NCBI GenBank assembly: GCA_934747265.1
Contig: CAKVGI010000020.1
Location: forward strand, 1-13,619
Reading direction: 5' to 3'
Length of the DNA: 13,619 nucleotides
Origin: an uncultured Rickettsiales bacterium
Lineage (GTDB): Bacteria > Pseudomonadota > Alphaproteobacteria > Rickettsiales > UBA1997
In this document: positions 1 to 6,653 of the stretch, piece by piece
Numbering within the stretch: position 1 is the first letter of the stretch
Layout of the letters: each line of letters begins with the position of its first letter
Notes under the pieces: generated by a model
Databases searched by the model: none
What the model was told of the DNA's origin: nothing
The model's input: the letters and a program-made list of their open reading frames with translations, nothing else
Position numbers and translations under genes: made by a program

Positions 1-697
1 ACATACTGTTGAGATGTGCTGCGGTGGTACCAGGAGCTGTGTTAGCAGCTGTATCTATTTTTTCAGCAGCTGTATAAAAATTACTATATATATTAAGTTG
101 CGCCTCAACATCTGAACTTTTTCTAACTTTCTTCTTTTTTACATTATTAAGTATTGCTTGGAAAGCTTCACCTTTTGCTCCTGTTTTTTCTGCAAATGCC
201 TGAATAACTTCAAAAGTATTTTCAACTTGATCATCATCAACAGACAAGAGTAATCCATTAATAAGATGTTTATCTTTGTATTCAGTAAAGAATCTATAAA
301 ACTTCCACTGATACAAACCTTCTTTGCTAGCTATATTATTATATTGCATTAACCTTTCTTCAGTAATTCCTCCTACCAGCAATTCATAAAAAAAGTTTTC
401 TTCTTTAATCGAAATAGCAAGATTTCTTAAATAAATATAATTACTTATAAGTTTCAAATTTGATACTTCTTTAGGATTACCATCTCGAGATATAGCAGCA
501 TCTAATTTTTTTCCATCATCAAAACTTTGTTCCGCCACAACAGTATTATGAAATGTATAAGCAGTTCCATCATCCATTGTAAGAAAAACAACATCATCAA
601 GAACAGGGTTATTAAAAGTTTTTAAATTGCTATTTGTACTGTTATAAAAATTGTATGCTCCTACATGTTTCGAAACATCATATAAAAAACCTGTCAT
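1..697 (-). CDS. Unrecognised protein, 3' end beyond the window
   Basis: An open frame of 232 codons begins with ATG at 697-695 and is still open at position 1, so the C-terminus is missing. A clear Shine-Dalgarno (GGAG) lies a few bases upstream, and a promoter with a perfect TTGACA box lies about 140 bases upstream. The protein starts MTGFLYDVSKHVGAYNFYNS and has no signal peptide or membrane segment. It looks soluble and charged, with an aspartate-rich DDDQVEN stretch near residue 160, a KKKKVR cluster near 190 and an Ala/Thr-rich part (AAEKIDTAANTAPGTTAAHL) near the cut. I do not recognise any domain. Codon use is AT-rich like its neighbours, so transfer is not indicated. The start and the reality of the gene are well supported; the function is unknown. 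Confidence 0.8.
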   Translation of the reverse strand, partial: MTGFLYDVSKHVGAYNFYNSTNSNLKTFNNPVLDDVVFLTMDDGTAYTFHNTVVAEQSFDDGKKLDAAISRDGNPKEVSNLKLISNYIYLRNLAISIKEENFFYELLVGGITEERLMQYNNIASKEGLYQWKFYRFFTEYKDKHLINGLLLSVDDDQVENTFEVIQAFAEKTGAKGEAFQAILNNVKKKKVRKSSDVEAQLNIYSNFYTAAEKIDTAANTAPGTTAAHLNSM

Positions 698-732
698 ATT
701 TTCTCCTTTTTTATTTATAATTCCTTAGATAC

Positions 733-783
733 AAAAAATCTAGCAGTCAAAAAAATAACATTTTTACAAAAACCACTAGATTT
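733..783 (-). promoter_or_regulatory. Terminator-like hairpin in the leader of the 1-697 gene
   Basis: On the minus strand AAATCTAG (783-776) pairs perfectly with CTAGATTT (743-736). Pairing continues inward with mismatches (10 of 12 positions), and the 3' arm runs into six U residues (738-733). A small internal TTTTTGTAAAAA hairpin sits in the loop. It lies between the predicted start of transcription and the ribosome binding site, where an attenuator would lie. The stem is mostly A-T and the loop is long (about 30 bases), so activity as a terminator is uncertain. Confidence 0.3.
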
Positions 784-812
784 CATAATTTAAAATATTT
801 ATTTATATTGAT

Positions 813-841
813 ATAGTATCACAAAAAGGAATAATTGTCAA
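813..841 (-). promoter_or_regulatory. Promoter of the unrecognised gene at 1-697
   Basis: On the minus strand a perfect TTGACA (-35, 841-836) is followed after 17 bases by TACTAT (-10, 818-813, four of six to consensus). Transcription would start near 806, giving a leader of about 110 bases before the ATG at 697. In such AT-rich DNA -10 boxes are cheap, but the intact TTGACA at ideal spacing is not. Confidence 0.5.
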
Positions 842-1033
842 GAAAAAATATAAATAATTATGAGATTTTTAATGGATTTATAAAATATGATTTTTGGTAT
901 TAAAATTTTATTTTTTAAAATATAAAGATATATAAAAAATATTAAACATTTTTAAAAAATTTCATACCGTAGTTGTTAATTAATTTAGTATATTAATTTT
1001 GTAAAATTAAATTAAGGTGGTTGTTTGGTATAT

Positions 1034-1242
1034 AACCCCCCTTACCCCCCTTATCAGGGGGGATGAATGGTAGCCTTATCAGGGGGGATGAGTGGTAGCC
1101 CCTTTTGTAAGGGAGGAGCTGACGAAGTCAATATTCCTTCCCTCGCCCCCCTTTGTAAGGTGGAACTAACGTAGTCATTACTCCTTCCTTACCACCTTTG
1201 CAAGGTGGGAGTCAGTCGTAGACTGACAGGGGGGTTGATAGC
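1034..1242 (+). repeat. GC-rich composite repeat, copy 1 (left module plus three ~48-bp units)
   Basis: This block stands out sharply from the surrounding AT-only DNA. It opens with AACCCCCC and closes with GGGGGGTT followed by GATAGC. The left module carries the hairpin CCCCCCTTATCAGGGGGG and a 25-base tandem duplication (1051-1075 and 1076-1100). Then come three degenerate units of 47-50 bases (1099-1145, 1146-1192, 1193-1242), each with a C-run/TTTGTAAGG hairpin and a second small palindrome of the form TGAC-GAA-GTCA. The last unit ends in the perfect palindrome GTCAGTCGTAGACTGAC (1211-1227). About 45 bases to its right resemble the right flank of the copy at 13088-13287. No reading frame of note lies inside. 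Repeat family not identified. Confidence 0.8.
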
Positions 1243-1401
1243 ATCCGTTTAATTTATAACAAAATAAATAAATAATTGAAAATTAAGAATTAAGAATAAT
1301 AATATACTATAACAATATATCAAACAATAACAATTATATATAATATATAATTATAAAGTATAATATATTCATCGTAATACAACTTATAGTATAAAAATAA
1401 C

Positions 1402-1429
1402 TTGTATTTTAAAAAAAGTATTATATATA
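1402..1429 (+). promoter_or_regulatory. Possible promoter of the Hsp20-domain gene
   Basis: TTGTAT (1402-1407) and TATATA (1424-1429) are separated by 16 bases, about 30 bases before the ATG at 1459. The AT-rich background makes chance matches likely. No heat-shock sigma factor signature was seen. Confidence 0.3.
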
Positions 1430-1458
1430 AATTATTATGTTTAATGATTAATTAAAAT

Positions 1459-2016
1459 ATGTCTATGGATCAAAATAATAAAAGCGGGGAGCATACTTTT
1501 GAAATAATAATCGTTGTATTGCTTGCTATTATTGTATGTTTTGAAATGATTCACTGCATAAAATTGCATGAAATTTCAACTAATGCTCAATTAACAAATA
1601 TGGCTATTTATGGCGGTAATGTAAATGCAACTTTAAAGAGAGAAATTGCAACATTAAAAAATGAAGCTCAAAAAATGAGAGGCGAATTAGGTAAAAAACA
1701 TATGCTTCTAAAACATGCTGACAAAATGCCATTATTAAACAAAGAAAAATATGATGAAGAAAATAATGTTTATGTTTTGGAGATGAGAGTACCATCCGGC
1801 CTGAAAAAAGAAGATATATCATTTGAATTGGATGATAATATTCTTGGCATTGGTTTTGGCGGAATAATGGAAATGGAAAATAAAAATGCGCAATCTGCCG
1901 ATGTATTTTCTGTTTATAGATTTTTTACAATTCCAGAAACAAAAGCAACCGTTAAAGATATAGAATATGATATTGATGACAATGTCTTGGAAGTTAAAGT
2001 TCCAATAATTAAATAA
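1459..2016 (+). CDS. Membrane-anchored small heat-shock (Hsp20/alpha-crystallin domain) protein
   Basis: This 185-residue protein has three parts. A hydrophobic segment at about 14-34 (IIIVVLLAIIVCF) is a single membrane anchor with a short polar N-terminus. A charged helical stretch at about 40-85 (TLKREIATLKNEAQKMRGEL) looks like a coiled coil. Residues 103-183 match an alpha-crystallin domain: YVLEMRVPSGLKKEDISFEL, then DDNILGIGF, YRFFTIPE and a closing DIDDNVLEVKVP, which parallel the usual LPGVKKEDI, NVLTI, F.R.F.LP and NGVLTV.VP pattern. The C-terminal I-x-I tail used for oligomer assembly is absent. Small heat-shock proteins bind unfolding clients without ATP; tethering to the membrane is unusual. 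The start has no good Shine-Dalgarno; the second ATG two codons on is an alternative. The gene stands alone and converges on hdaA. Domain call fairly sure, role inferred. Confidence 0.7.
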   Translation: MSMDQNNKSGEHTFEIIIVVLLAIIVCFEMIHCIKLHEISTNAQLTNMAIYGGNVNATLKREIATLKNEAQKMRGELGKKHMLLKHADKMPLLNKEKYDEENNVYVLEMRVPSGLKKEDISFELDDNILGIGFGGIMEMENKNAQSADVFSVYRFFTIPETKATVKDIEYDIDDNVLEVKVPIIK

Positions 2017-2035
2017 TTTTTTCTTTTTTATAATT

Positions 2036-2069
2036 AAAATTATCCATTATTTTATTGATGGATAATTTT
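2036..2069. terminator. Shared hairpin between the Hsp20-domain gene and hdaA
   Basis: A perfect 12-bp stem (AAAATTATCCAT at 2036-2047 with ATGGATAATTTT at 2058-2069) surrounds a 10-base loop. The stop codon of hdaA (2054-2052) lies in the loop. On the plus strand the 3' arm ends in TTTT but is not followed by a longer T-run, so it is a weak but plausible terminator for both convergent genes. Confidence 0.5.
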
Positions 2070-2732
2070 ATTAACTGTTGATATGGTAATCTTTTTTATT
2101 TTATTCGTTTGTATTTCTTGATCCAACTTGTCTACAAAATGTATGATTTCTTCGTAATTATTGCTAATTTTTTCAGATATATAATTTAAAACTCTAAAAT
2201 CAATATTAATTTGTTTGTCAGTCAATAATTTAAGTAATATTTGTTCCTTGGATGAACTGTCAATATCTAGCAAAACAAAATTATAAATATTTTTAAATCT
2301 TGATTCCAAATCTGGAATGTTGAAGCAAAACTCGTCTAAATATTTTTTGCTTGTAATTAACAAAATTGCATTATTTTCAATTACTATATTAATTAAATAC
2401 AATAAATATTTTTCTTTTATATTAATATTTTCAATATCTTCAAGAATATATTTACCACTGTCTTTAATTTTATTTTTTATTTCTTGCAAAAAATCTTTTT
2501 CTTCTTTAATAAATATATTTTTATCCAAAAATTCAGCTTTTTTTAATCTATTCCAAATTGTGCAAATATAAGTTTTTCCACTACTTTTTGATCCCGTTAA
2601 TAAATAAATATTATTATTTAATAAAAATGATGATGTTATAAAATCAAATATACTTCTATTTCCATTATGAACTATAAAATTTCTAACATCGTATATATCT
2701 TTATTTGTAGAAAAAGAAAAACTTAATTGCAT
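2052..2732 (-). CDS. hdaA: HdaA, regulatory inactivator of DnaA (DnaA-related AAA+ protein)
   Basis: The 226-residue protein resembles the AAA+ core of DnaA without the DNA-binding domain, as in alphaproteobacterial HdaA. The N-terminal QLSFSF (residues 2-7) fits the beta-clamp binding motif of Hda proteins. A Walker A (GSKSSGKT, 47-54), a Walker B-like ILEDIE (96-101), a sensor-1-like ILLITSK and a DLESRF motif (141-146, with an arginine like that in box VII) follow in order. The C-terminal lid helix region (LLTDKQINIDFRVLNYI) is also typical. With the sliding clamp, Hda stimulates ATP hydrolysis by DnaA and prevents re-initiation of replication. It is last in the hydrogenase-murD-like-tmk-hdaA run, four bases after the tmk stop. 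It has no visible Shine-Dalgarno, so translation is probably coupled to tmk. A DNA polymerase III delta' subunit often follows tmk, but the DLESRF and C-terminal features favour HdaA. Confidence 0.8.
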   Translation of the reverse strand: MQLSFSFSTNKDIYDVRNFIVHNGNRSIFDFITSSFLLNNNIYLLTGSKSSGKTYICTIWNRLKKAEFLDKNIFIKEEKDFLQEIKNKIKDSGKYILEDIENINIKEKYLLYLINIVIENNAILLITSKKYLDEFCFNIPDLESRFKNIYNFVLLDIDSSSKEQILLKLLTDKQINIDFRVLNYISEKISNNYEEIIHFVDKLDQEIQTNKIKKITISTVNKIIHQ

Positions 2733-2736
2733 AAGT

Positions 2737-3375
2737 CTATTTTATATTTTTATCTATAATATCAAGAATTTCTTTCTGTAAAGTTTCTATTGTCTTATCC
2801 TCTACATTTATCAATTTTACTCTATCCTTTTCATTTTTTGCAATTTCCATAAAACCATTTCTAACTCTATTATGAAAAGATACTTCCATATCTTCAAATC
2901 TATTTTTTTCACCTCTTATGTCGGTTCGCTTTAATCCTTTTTCAACATCTAAATCTAAAATTAAAGTTAAATCCGGTTTAAAATTATTTAATACAATATC
3001 CTGAATTTGTTTAATTTTATTCAAATCAATGCCATATCCATATCCTTGATAAGCAATGCTTGAATCAAAATATCTATCAGAAACAACAACTTTACCTTGT
3101 TTTAATAGTGGCTTAATTTTTTTCTCTGTATGCTCTCTTCTTGATGCATACATTAAAAGTAATTCTGTTATTGAATCCCATTTATTTACAGAACCGCTTA
3201 TAATTAATTTTCTAATTTCTTCCGCACCTTCAACCCCCCCAGGTTCCCTAGTCCAAACAGCTTCTATTCCATTATTATTAAGATAATCAACTAATATTCT
3301 GGACTGAGTACTTTTTCCAGCACCTTCAACGCCTTCAAAAGTTATAAATTTTCCTTTTAATTTATCTAATTTCAT
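2737..3375 (-). CDS. tmk: Thymidylate (dTMP) kinase
   Basis: This 212-residue protein has the full set of bacterial dTMP kinase motifs: P-loop GVEGAGKST (15-23), TREPGG (42-47), the DRY motif within SDRYFDSSIAYQGYG (100-102) and an arginine-rich lid (GLKRTDIRGEKNRFE) where the bacterial enzyme places basic residues. Length is usual for the family. It phosphorylates dTMP to dTDP for dTTP synthesis in the cytoplasm. A good Shine-Dalgarno (AAGGAA, 3388-3383) lies seven bases before the ATG and overlaps the stop of the upstream murD-like gene, so the two are tightly linked. The conserved Gly-Gly of TREPGG is encoded within a run of seven G, odd in such AT-rich DNA but with the frame intact. Confidence 0.95.
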   Translation of the reverse strand: MKLDKLKGKFITFEGVEGAGKSTQSRILVDYLNNNGIEAVWTREPGGVEGAEEIRKLIISGSVNKWDSITELLLMYASRREHTEKKIKPLLKQGKVVVSDRYFDSSIAYQGYGYGIDLNKIKQIQDIVLNNFKPDLTLILDLDVEKGLKRTDIRGEKNRFEDMEVSFHNRVRNGFMEIAKNEKDRVKLINVEDKTIETLQKEILDIIDKNIK

Positions 3376-3379
3376 TATC

Positions 3380-4711
3380 TTATTCCTTATTAACTAGTCT
3401 TTCAAAATCTTCACTAAAATTATCATATAGCTCGTTTTCTTCTATATCATTTATTGATGATAGCAAGATTGTAATTTTTTCTTCTCTTTTTTCGCCTTTA
3501 ATAAGAATATTAATTTTTTCAAAAATATCTTTCATATCATACATTATAGAATAGTTTACATTATTTTCTCTAAAAATATCTAAAATATTCTCATCGTAAT
3601 TTCCAATTAAAAATACATATTTTATTTTACTAAAATATTCCTCTAATTCTTTAAATTTTTCAAATTCAAACTCAGCTTCATCTACACATAAAATCCAATA
3701 TATATTATCAAAAGAAATTAAGGCTTGCGATTTATTTTTATTTTTTATATCATCAATGAATACAATATTTTCTCTATGGGACACTATTTCAAATACATTT
3801 CCAATACCTTTATAGCTATGAAAATTTTCTATAATTTCTTGTGAGCCATACCCTCTTTTTGTCAATAAGGTAAATATTGCCAAGAGATTGATTTTATTTT
3901 GTTCACCGTCTAAACTCTCAAAACGATCAGCAAGGCATTCTTCACTTTTTCCGTCTATATTAATATAAAATTCATTATTTATAAATGAAACACCATTATC
4001 TATAATTTTATTAATTGAAATTGGGATAAAAGTTGTTTTATAACTTTCATCATCTTTTATTGTTTTGTACAATTCTTTTATTTCTTTATTATCAATATTT
4101 AAAATTGCAAAATCATCATCATTTTGATCTAATAACATCTTTTGAATTTTATCTAATGAAGAACTATTATAATCCAAATCAAAAATAATTAAATTATTAA
4201 AATGTGGATTTTGAATAAAATTGAAAGCTTCCTGATTTAATTGTACTATATAATCTTTATTATTTCCGAAATAATTTATATTAAAGCAGGTATCTACCTT
4301 TGAAAAATCATAATCTCTATGTAATTCATTTCTACATAAGAAATATTTTAACAGAGAACAGCTGATTGAAATTCCACTTTCACCAACTAAACCAATATAG
4401 TTATATTCTGAAAAATATTTTTCAAAAAAGTCTAATATTGAAAAAACCTGACATTCTTTTTTTTCTGCTAATTCTATTAAAGCTTTATCATCATAATTAA
4501 CAACTAAACATTCTATTTCATTCCATTTTAAATCATTTCTTGATACAAACTCAATCAAATCTTCATACTTAAAATCTGAATAATTAGCGTTCTTTTCATC
4601 TAAAATTAATGTTTTTGTACCATTTTTATTTAAAAAATCTACAAAAGACTTACCAGCTGAATTCATTCCAAATACAGCTATTTCTTTCCCTTTAAATTGT
4701 TCTATTGACAT
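3380..4711 (-). CDS. Degenerate MurD-like protein (Mur ligase fold without catalytic motifs)
   Basis: The 443 residues match the length and order of UDP-N-acetylmuramoylalanine-D-glutamate ligase (MurD). The N-terminal Rossmann part (FKGKEIAVFGMNSAGKSFVDFL, abbreviated here) parallels the MurD start. The C-terminal third (YKGIGNVFEIV 300-310, FIDDIKNKN 318-326, ILLSS, YDNFSEDFERL) parallels the family's F.GLPHR.E, NDSKATN, LLSPACAS and F..RG..F segments. The critical residues are changed: the P-loop GTNGKST is GESGISIS (110-117, lysine lost), GQHN is GEQN (269-272), PHR is GNV and DSKATN is DIKNKN. Ligase activity therefore looks unlikely; a structural or regulatory role is possible. The frame is intact and has a good Shine-Dalgarno (AAGG, 4719-4716). 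It lies 21 bases after the hydrogenase and four before tmk. MurD ancestry is inferred from the pattern of similarity. Confidence 0.65.
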   Translation of the reverse strand: MSIEQFKGKEIAVFGMNSAGKSFVDFLNKNGTKTLILDEKNANYSDFKYEDLIEFVSRNDLKWNEIECLVVNYDDKALIELAEKKECQVFSILDFFEKYFSEYNYIGLVGESGISISCSLLKYFLCRNELHRDYDFSKVDTCFNINYFGNNKDYIVQLNQEAFNFIQNPHFNNLIIFDLDYNSSSLDKIQKMLLDQNDDDFAILNIDNKEIKELYKTIKDDESYKTTFIPISINKIIDNGVSFINNEFYINIDGKSEECLADRFESLDGEQNKINLLAIFTLLTKRGYGSQEIIENFHSYKGIGNVFEIVSHRENIVFIDDIKNKNKSQALISFDNIYWILCVDEAEFEFEKFKELEEYFSKIKYVFLIGNYDENILDIFRENNVNYSIMYDMKDIFEKINILIKGEKREEKITILLSSINDIEENELYDNFSEDFERLVNKE

Positions 4712-4732
4712 TTTTCCTTAATTTTATTTATA

Positions 4733-6046
4733 TTAAAAATGAGTGTGGTAGAGTTCGTGTTCTAACTCTGGATTATTTTGATCCTTTACCCATTGCATAT
4801 ATTCTTTTACAACTGGATTTCCATGTGCAACTCTCTCGTTTTTCTTTTCCTCATCCAATCCGTACAATACCTTTCTTCTCTCTTCAACTAAAGCTATTTG
4901 ATCTGCTGGTTTTACTGGTAATAAAGGCATACCACCACCATTTATACATCCGCCAGCACAACTCATAACTTCAATATATTGATATGCATTAGGATTATCT
5001 TTTAATTCAGCAAGAATTTTTTCTATATTTTGAACAGTTGAAACAACAGCAACCTTAATTTTTTTGCCATTTATATCAATTTCTGCTGTTTTGAAGCCTG
5101 TTGTATCAGTTCTTACTTCTGTTAAATTAAAATTCTTCAAATCTTCGCCCGTAATCATTCTGTAAGCTGTTCTCAAAGCGGATTCCATAACACCTCCACT
5201 TGCACCATATATTACAGCAGCTCCACTATATTCACCAAGTCTATCAGCTTCACTTTCTTCCAATGAAGGTAGATCAATATTATTCTCTTTTAATAATTGT
5301 ATTATATCTCTAACCGTTAGACTATAATCAACTAAATTCATATCGCCAATTTTTGCATTCTCGTTAAGAATTTCTTCTTTTTTAGATGTACAAGGCATTA
5401 CAGAAACAACAACAATATCTTTTGGATTGATTCCTTCCTTTTGAGCCCACCAAGTCTTGTAGGCACCACCAGCGTGTAAATGCGGAGATCTTGCTGTTGT
5501 TAAATATTCTTTCAATTCTGGATGATAATGCATTACATAATCAACCCAAGCATAACAACAAGAAGTAAACATAGGTAATTTAGCTTCTGGATTATTTAAT
5601 CTCTCTATAAGTTCTTCCGCCTCAATCATTGTAGTAATATCAGCACCGAAGTTTACATCAAAAACCTTATTAAAACCAAGTTTTCTGAAAGCGGTATTCA
5701 TTTTCTTTTCAATATTAAGACTATGTTCCATTTTCCAGCCTTCACCTAACGCAGCTCTAACAGATGGAGCAGCTTGAACTATAAAAATCTTACTTTTATC
5801 AGCAAATATTTTTTTAAATTCTTCTAAATTTGGTTGCGTTCTAATTGCATTAACAGGACAAACCAAAGTACATTGTCCACAGTGTATACAATCCTTACCT
5901 TCAATAGCACTTAAATGCTTTTTACCTTCGCTATCTAATTTTATTTCTAAATAATTAACACTGCAATTTTTACATTTCATTACACACTTAGTACATTTGA
6001 TACATTTGTTGTCATCAAATTCAATTGTTTTTCCCATATAATGCAT
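4733..6046 (-). CDS. [FeFe]-hydrogenase, two [4Fe-4S] clusters plus H-cluster and fused small-subunit domain
   Basis: It interconverts protons and electrons with H2, probably with ferredoxin in the cytoplasm. I choose the ATG at 6046-6044 (437 residues). It has AAGG eight bases upstream (6058-6055). The longer TTG start at 6082 would sit at the predicted transcription start and has no Shine-Dalgarno. Numbered from that longer start, cysteines 27/30/33/37 and 65/68/71/75 form two ferredoxin-type clusters. The H-cluster motifs are TSCCYAW (173-179), MPCTSKKEE (229-237) and EVMSCAGGCINGGG (371-384), giving ligands C176, C231, C375 and C379. The C-terminus (RRKVLYGLDEE, HGNPVVKEYM, ELYHTHF) is the small-subunit domain, fused as in clostridial enzymes. 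The usual proline after TSCC is tyrosine. The maturation genes hydE, hydF and hydG are not in this window. It heads the operon with the murD-like gene, tmk and hdaA. Confidence 0.92.
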   Translation of the reverse strand: MHYMGKTIEFDDNKCIKCTKCVMKCKNCSVNYLEIKLDSEGKKHLSAIEGKDCIHCGQCTLVCPVNAIRTQPNLEEFKKIFADKSKIFIVQAAPSVRAALGEGWKMEHSLNIEKKMNTAFRKLGFNKVFDVNFGADITTMIEAEELIERLNNPEAKLPMFTSCCYAWVDYVMHYHPELKEYLTTARSPHLHAGGAYKTWWAQKEGINPKDIVVVSVMPCTSKKEEILNENAKIGDMNLVDYSLTVRDIIQLLKENNIDLPSLEESEADRLGEYSGAAVIYGASGGVMESALRTAYRMITGEDLKNFNLTEVRTDTTGFKTAEIDINGKKIKVAVVSTVQNIEKILAELKDNPNAYQYIEVMSCAGGCINGGGMPLLPVKPADQIALVEERRKVLYGLDEEKKNERVAHGNPVVKEYMQWVKDQNNPELEHELYHTHF

Positions 6047-6087
6047 AAATTTAACCTTTTTACTTTTGTTTATCACTTTCAAAACAA

Positions 6088-6116
6088 ATAATAAAACATT
6101 AATATAATTTTTTCAA
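6088..6116 (-). promoter_or_regulatory. Promoter of the hydrogenase operon
   Basis: On the minus strand TTGAAA (6116-6111) and TATTAT (6093-6088, five of six to consensus) are separated by exactly 17 bases. Transcription would start near 6081, leaving a leader of about 35 bases before the ATG at 6046 and excluding the TTG at 6082 as a start. No clear FNR-type operator was found nearby. Confidence 0.5.
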
Positions 6117-6231
6117 GAAGAAAAATTATTTTAATAAATATTACCAGTTTTTAATATGTTATTTTACGGTCTCCCATATCAATAAATATTAAATTTAATA
6201 TTCATAAAAAGGTAAACGTATTTATTGTACT

Positions 6232-6630
6232 ATGGAAAATAAAGTAATAAACAAAATTCAAGAAAGATTAAAAAACAATTGCATGGAATATAAAAGTTTT
6301 CCAATTAAAGCAAGAGAATTGGAAAAATATAATTCATTATACCCAAAAGCCGCAAAAATCATATTACAAGATTTTGAAAGAATGTCTATTAATAAAGTAG
6401 AGTATCAAAAAAGATCTCTTGAAGCAAAAATAAAAATGGACAAATTAGCTCAATGGCAAGGATTTATAGTCTGCTTGTTTATGATAATTGGCGCCGTTAT
6501 ATGCGGTTATTTAAAACAAGAAATTACTGCAAGCATATTGGTTAGTGTTTCAGCAATAGGCTTAGTAAAAGCCATCTTACCAACAAAGCAAGAAAACGAT
6601 AATAAGAAAGATAATTTTAAAGAGAAATAA
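6232..6630 (+). CDS. DUF2335-like small membrane protein
   Basis: This 132-residue protein resembles the DUF2335 family of predicted membrane proteins. It has a ...ELEKYNSLYPKAAKIILQDF segment (about 29-49), parallel to the family's P.eeLe.Y....PgaaerIl. A basic helix (KRSLEAKIKMDKLAQ) follows, then two hydrophobic segments at about 78-92 and 98-114 and a charged tail. Family function is unknown; some members occur on mobile elements, but nothing mobile is visible here. The ATG lacks a Shine-Dalgarno at normal distance; an AAGG lies 19 bases upstream. It is divergent from the hydrogenase operon and converges on rsmJ ten bases downstream. Confidence 0.65.
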   Translation: MENKVINKIQERLKNNCMEYKSFPIKARELEKYNSLYPKAAKIILQDFERMSINKVEYQKRSLEAKIKMDKLAQWQGFIVCLFMIIGAVICGYLKQEITASILVSVSAIGLVKAILPTKQENDNKKDNFKEK

Positions 6631-6653
6631 TTTATATATCTATTTTATATAAA
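6631..6653. terminator. Small AT hairpin between the DUF2335-like gene and rsmJ
   Basis: TTTATATA (6631-6638) pairs perfectly with TATATAAA (6646-6653) around a 7-base loop. The stem begins right after the plus-strand stop codon, and the rsmJ stop (6642-6640) is in the loop. The stem contains no G-C pair, so its stability is low and it is only a tentative terminator. Confidence 0.25.

Noticed and set aside
1034..1242. CRISPR array or integron attC site for the GC-rich repeat
   Set aside because: The units are adjacent and degenerate with no unique spacers, and the ends do not match the attC core sequences; no cas or integrase gene is present.
2052..2732. DNA polymerase III delta' subunit (holB), often found after tmk
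   Set aside because: The N-terminal clamp motif, DLESRF box and C-terminal region match Hda, and the length of 226 residues is too short for delta'.
3234..3240. Run of seven C (G on the coding strand) in tmk as a phase-variation tract
   Set aside because: The frame is intact, the run encodes the conserved Gly-Gly of TREPGG, and tmk is normally essential, so on/off switching is implausible.
4705..4968. Plus-strand open frame opposite the 3' end of the hydrogenase gene
   Set aside because: It is antisense to a strongly conserved protein, has no ribosome binding site and no recognisable content.
6185..6202. An 18-base perfect palindrome AATATTAAATTTAATATT between the hydrogenase and DUF2335-like genes, considered as an operator
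   Set aside because: An equally long palindrome (AAATATTATATAATATTT, 8268-8285) occurs in unremarkable AT-only DNA, so such sequences are expected by chance here.
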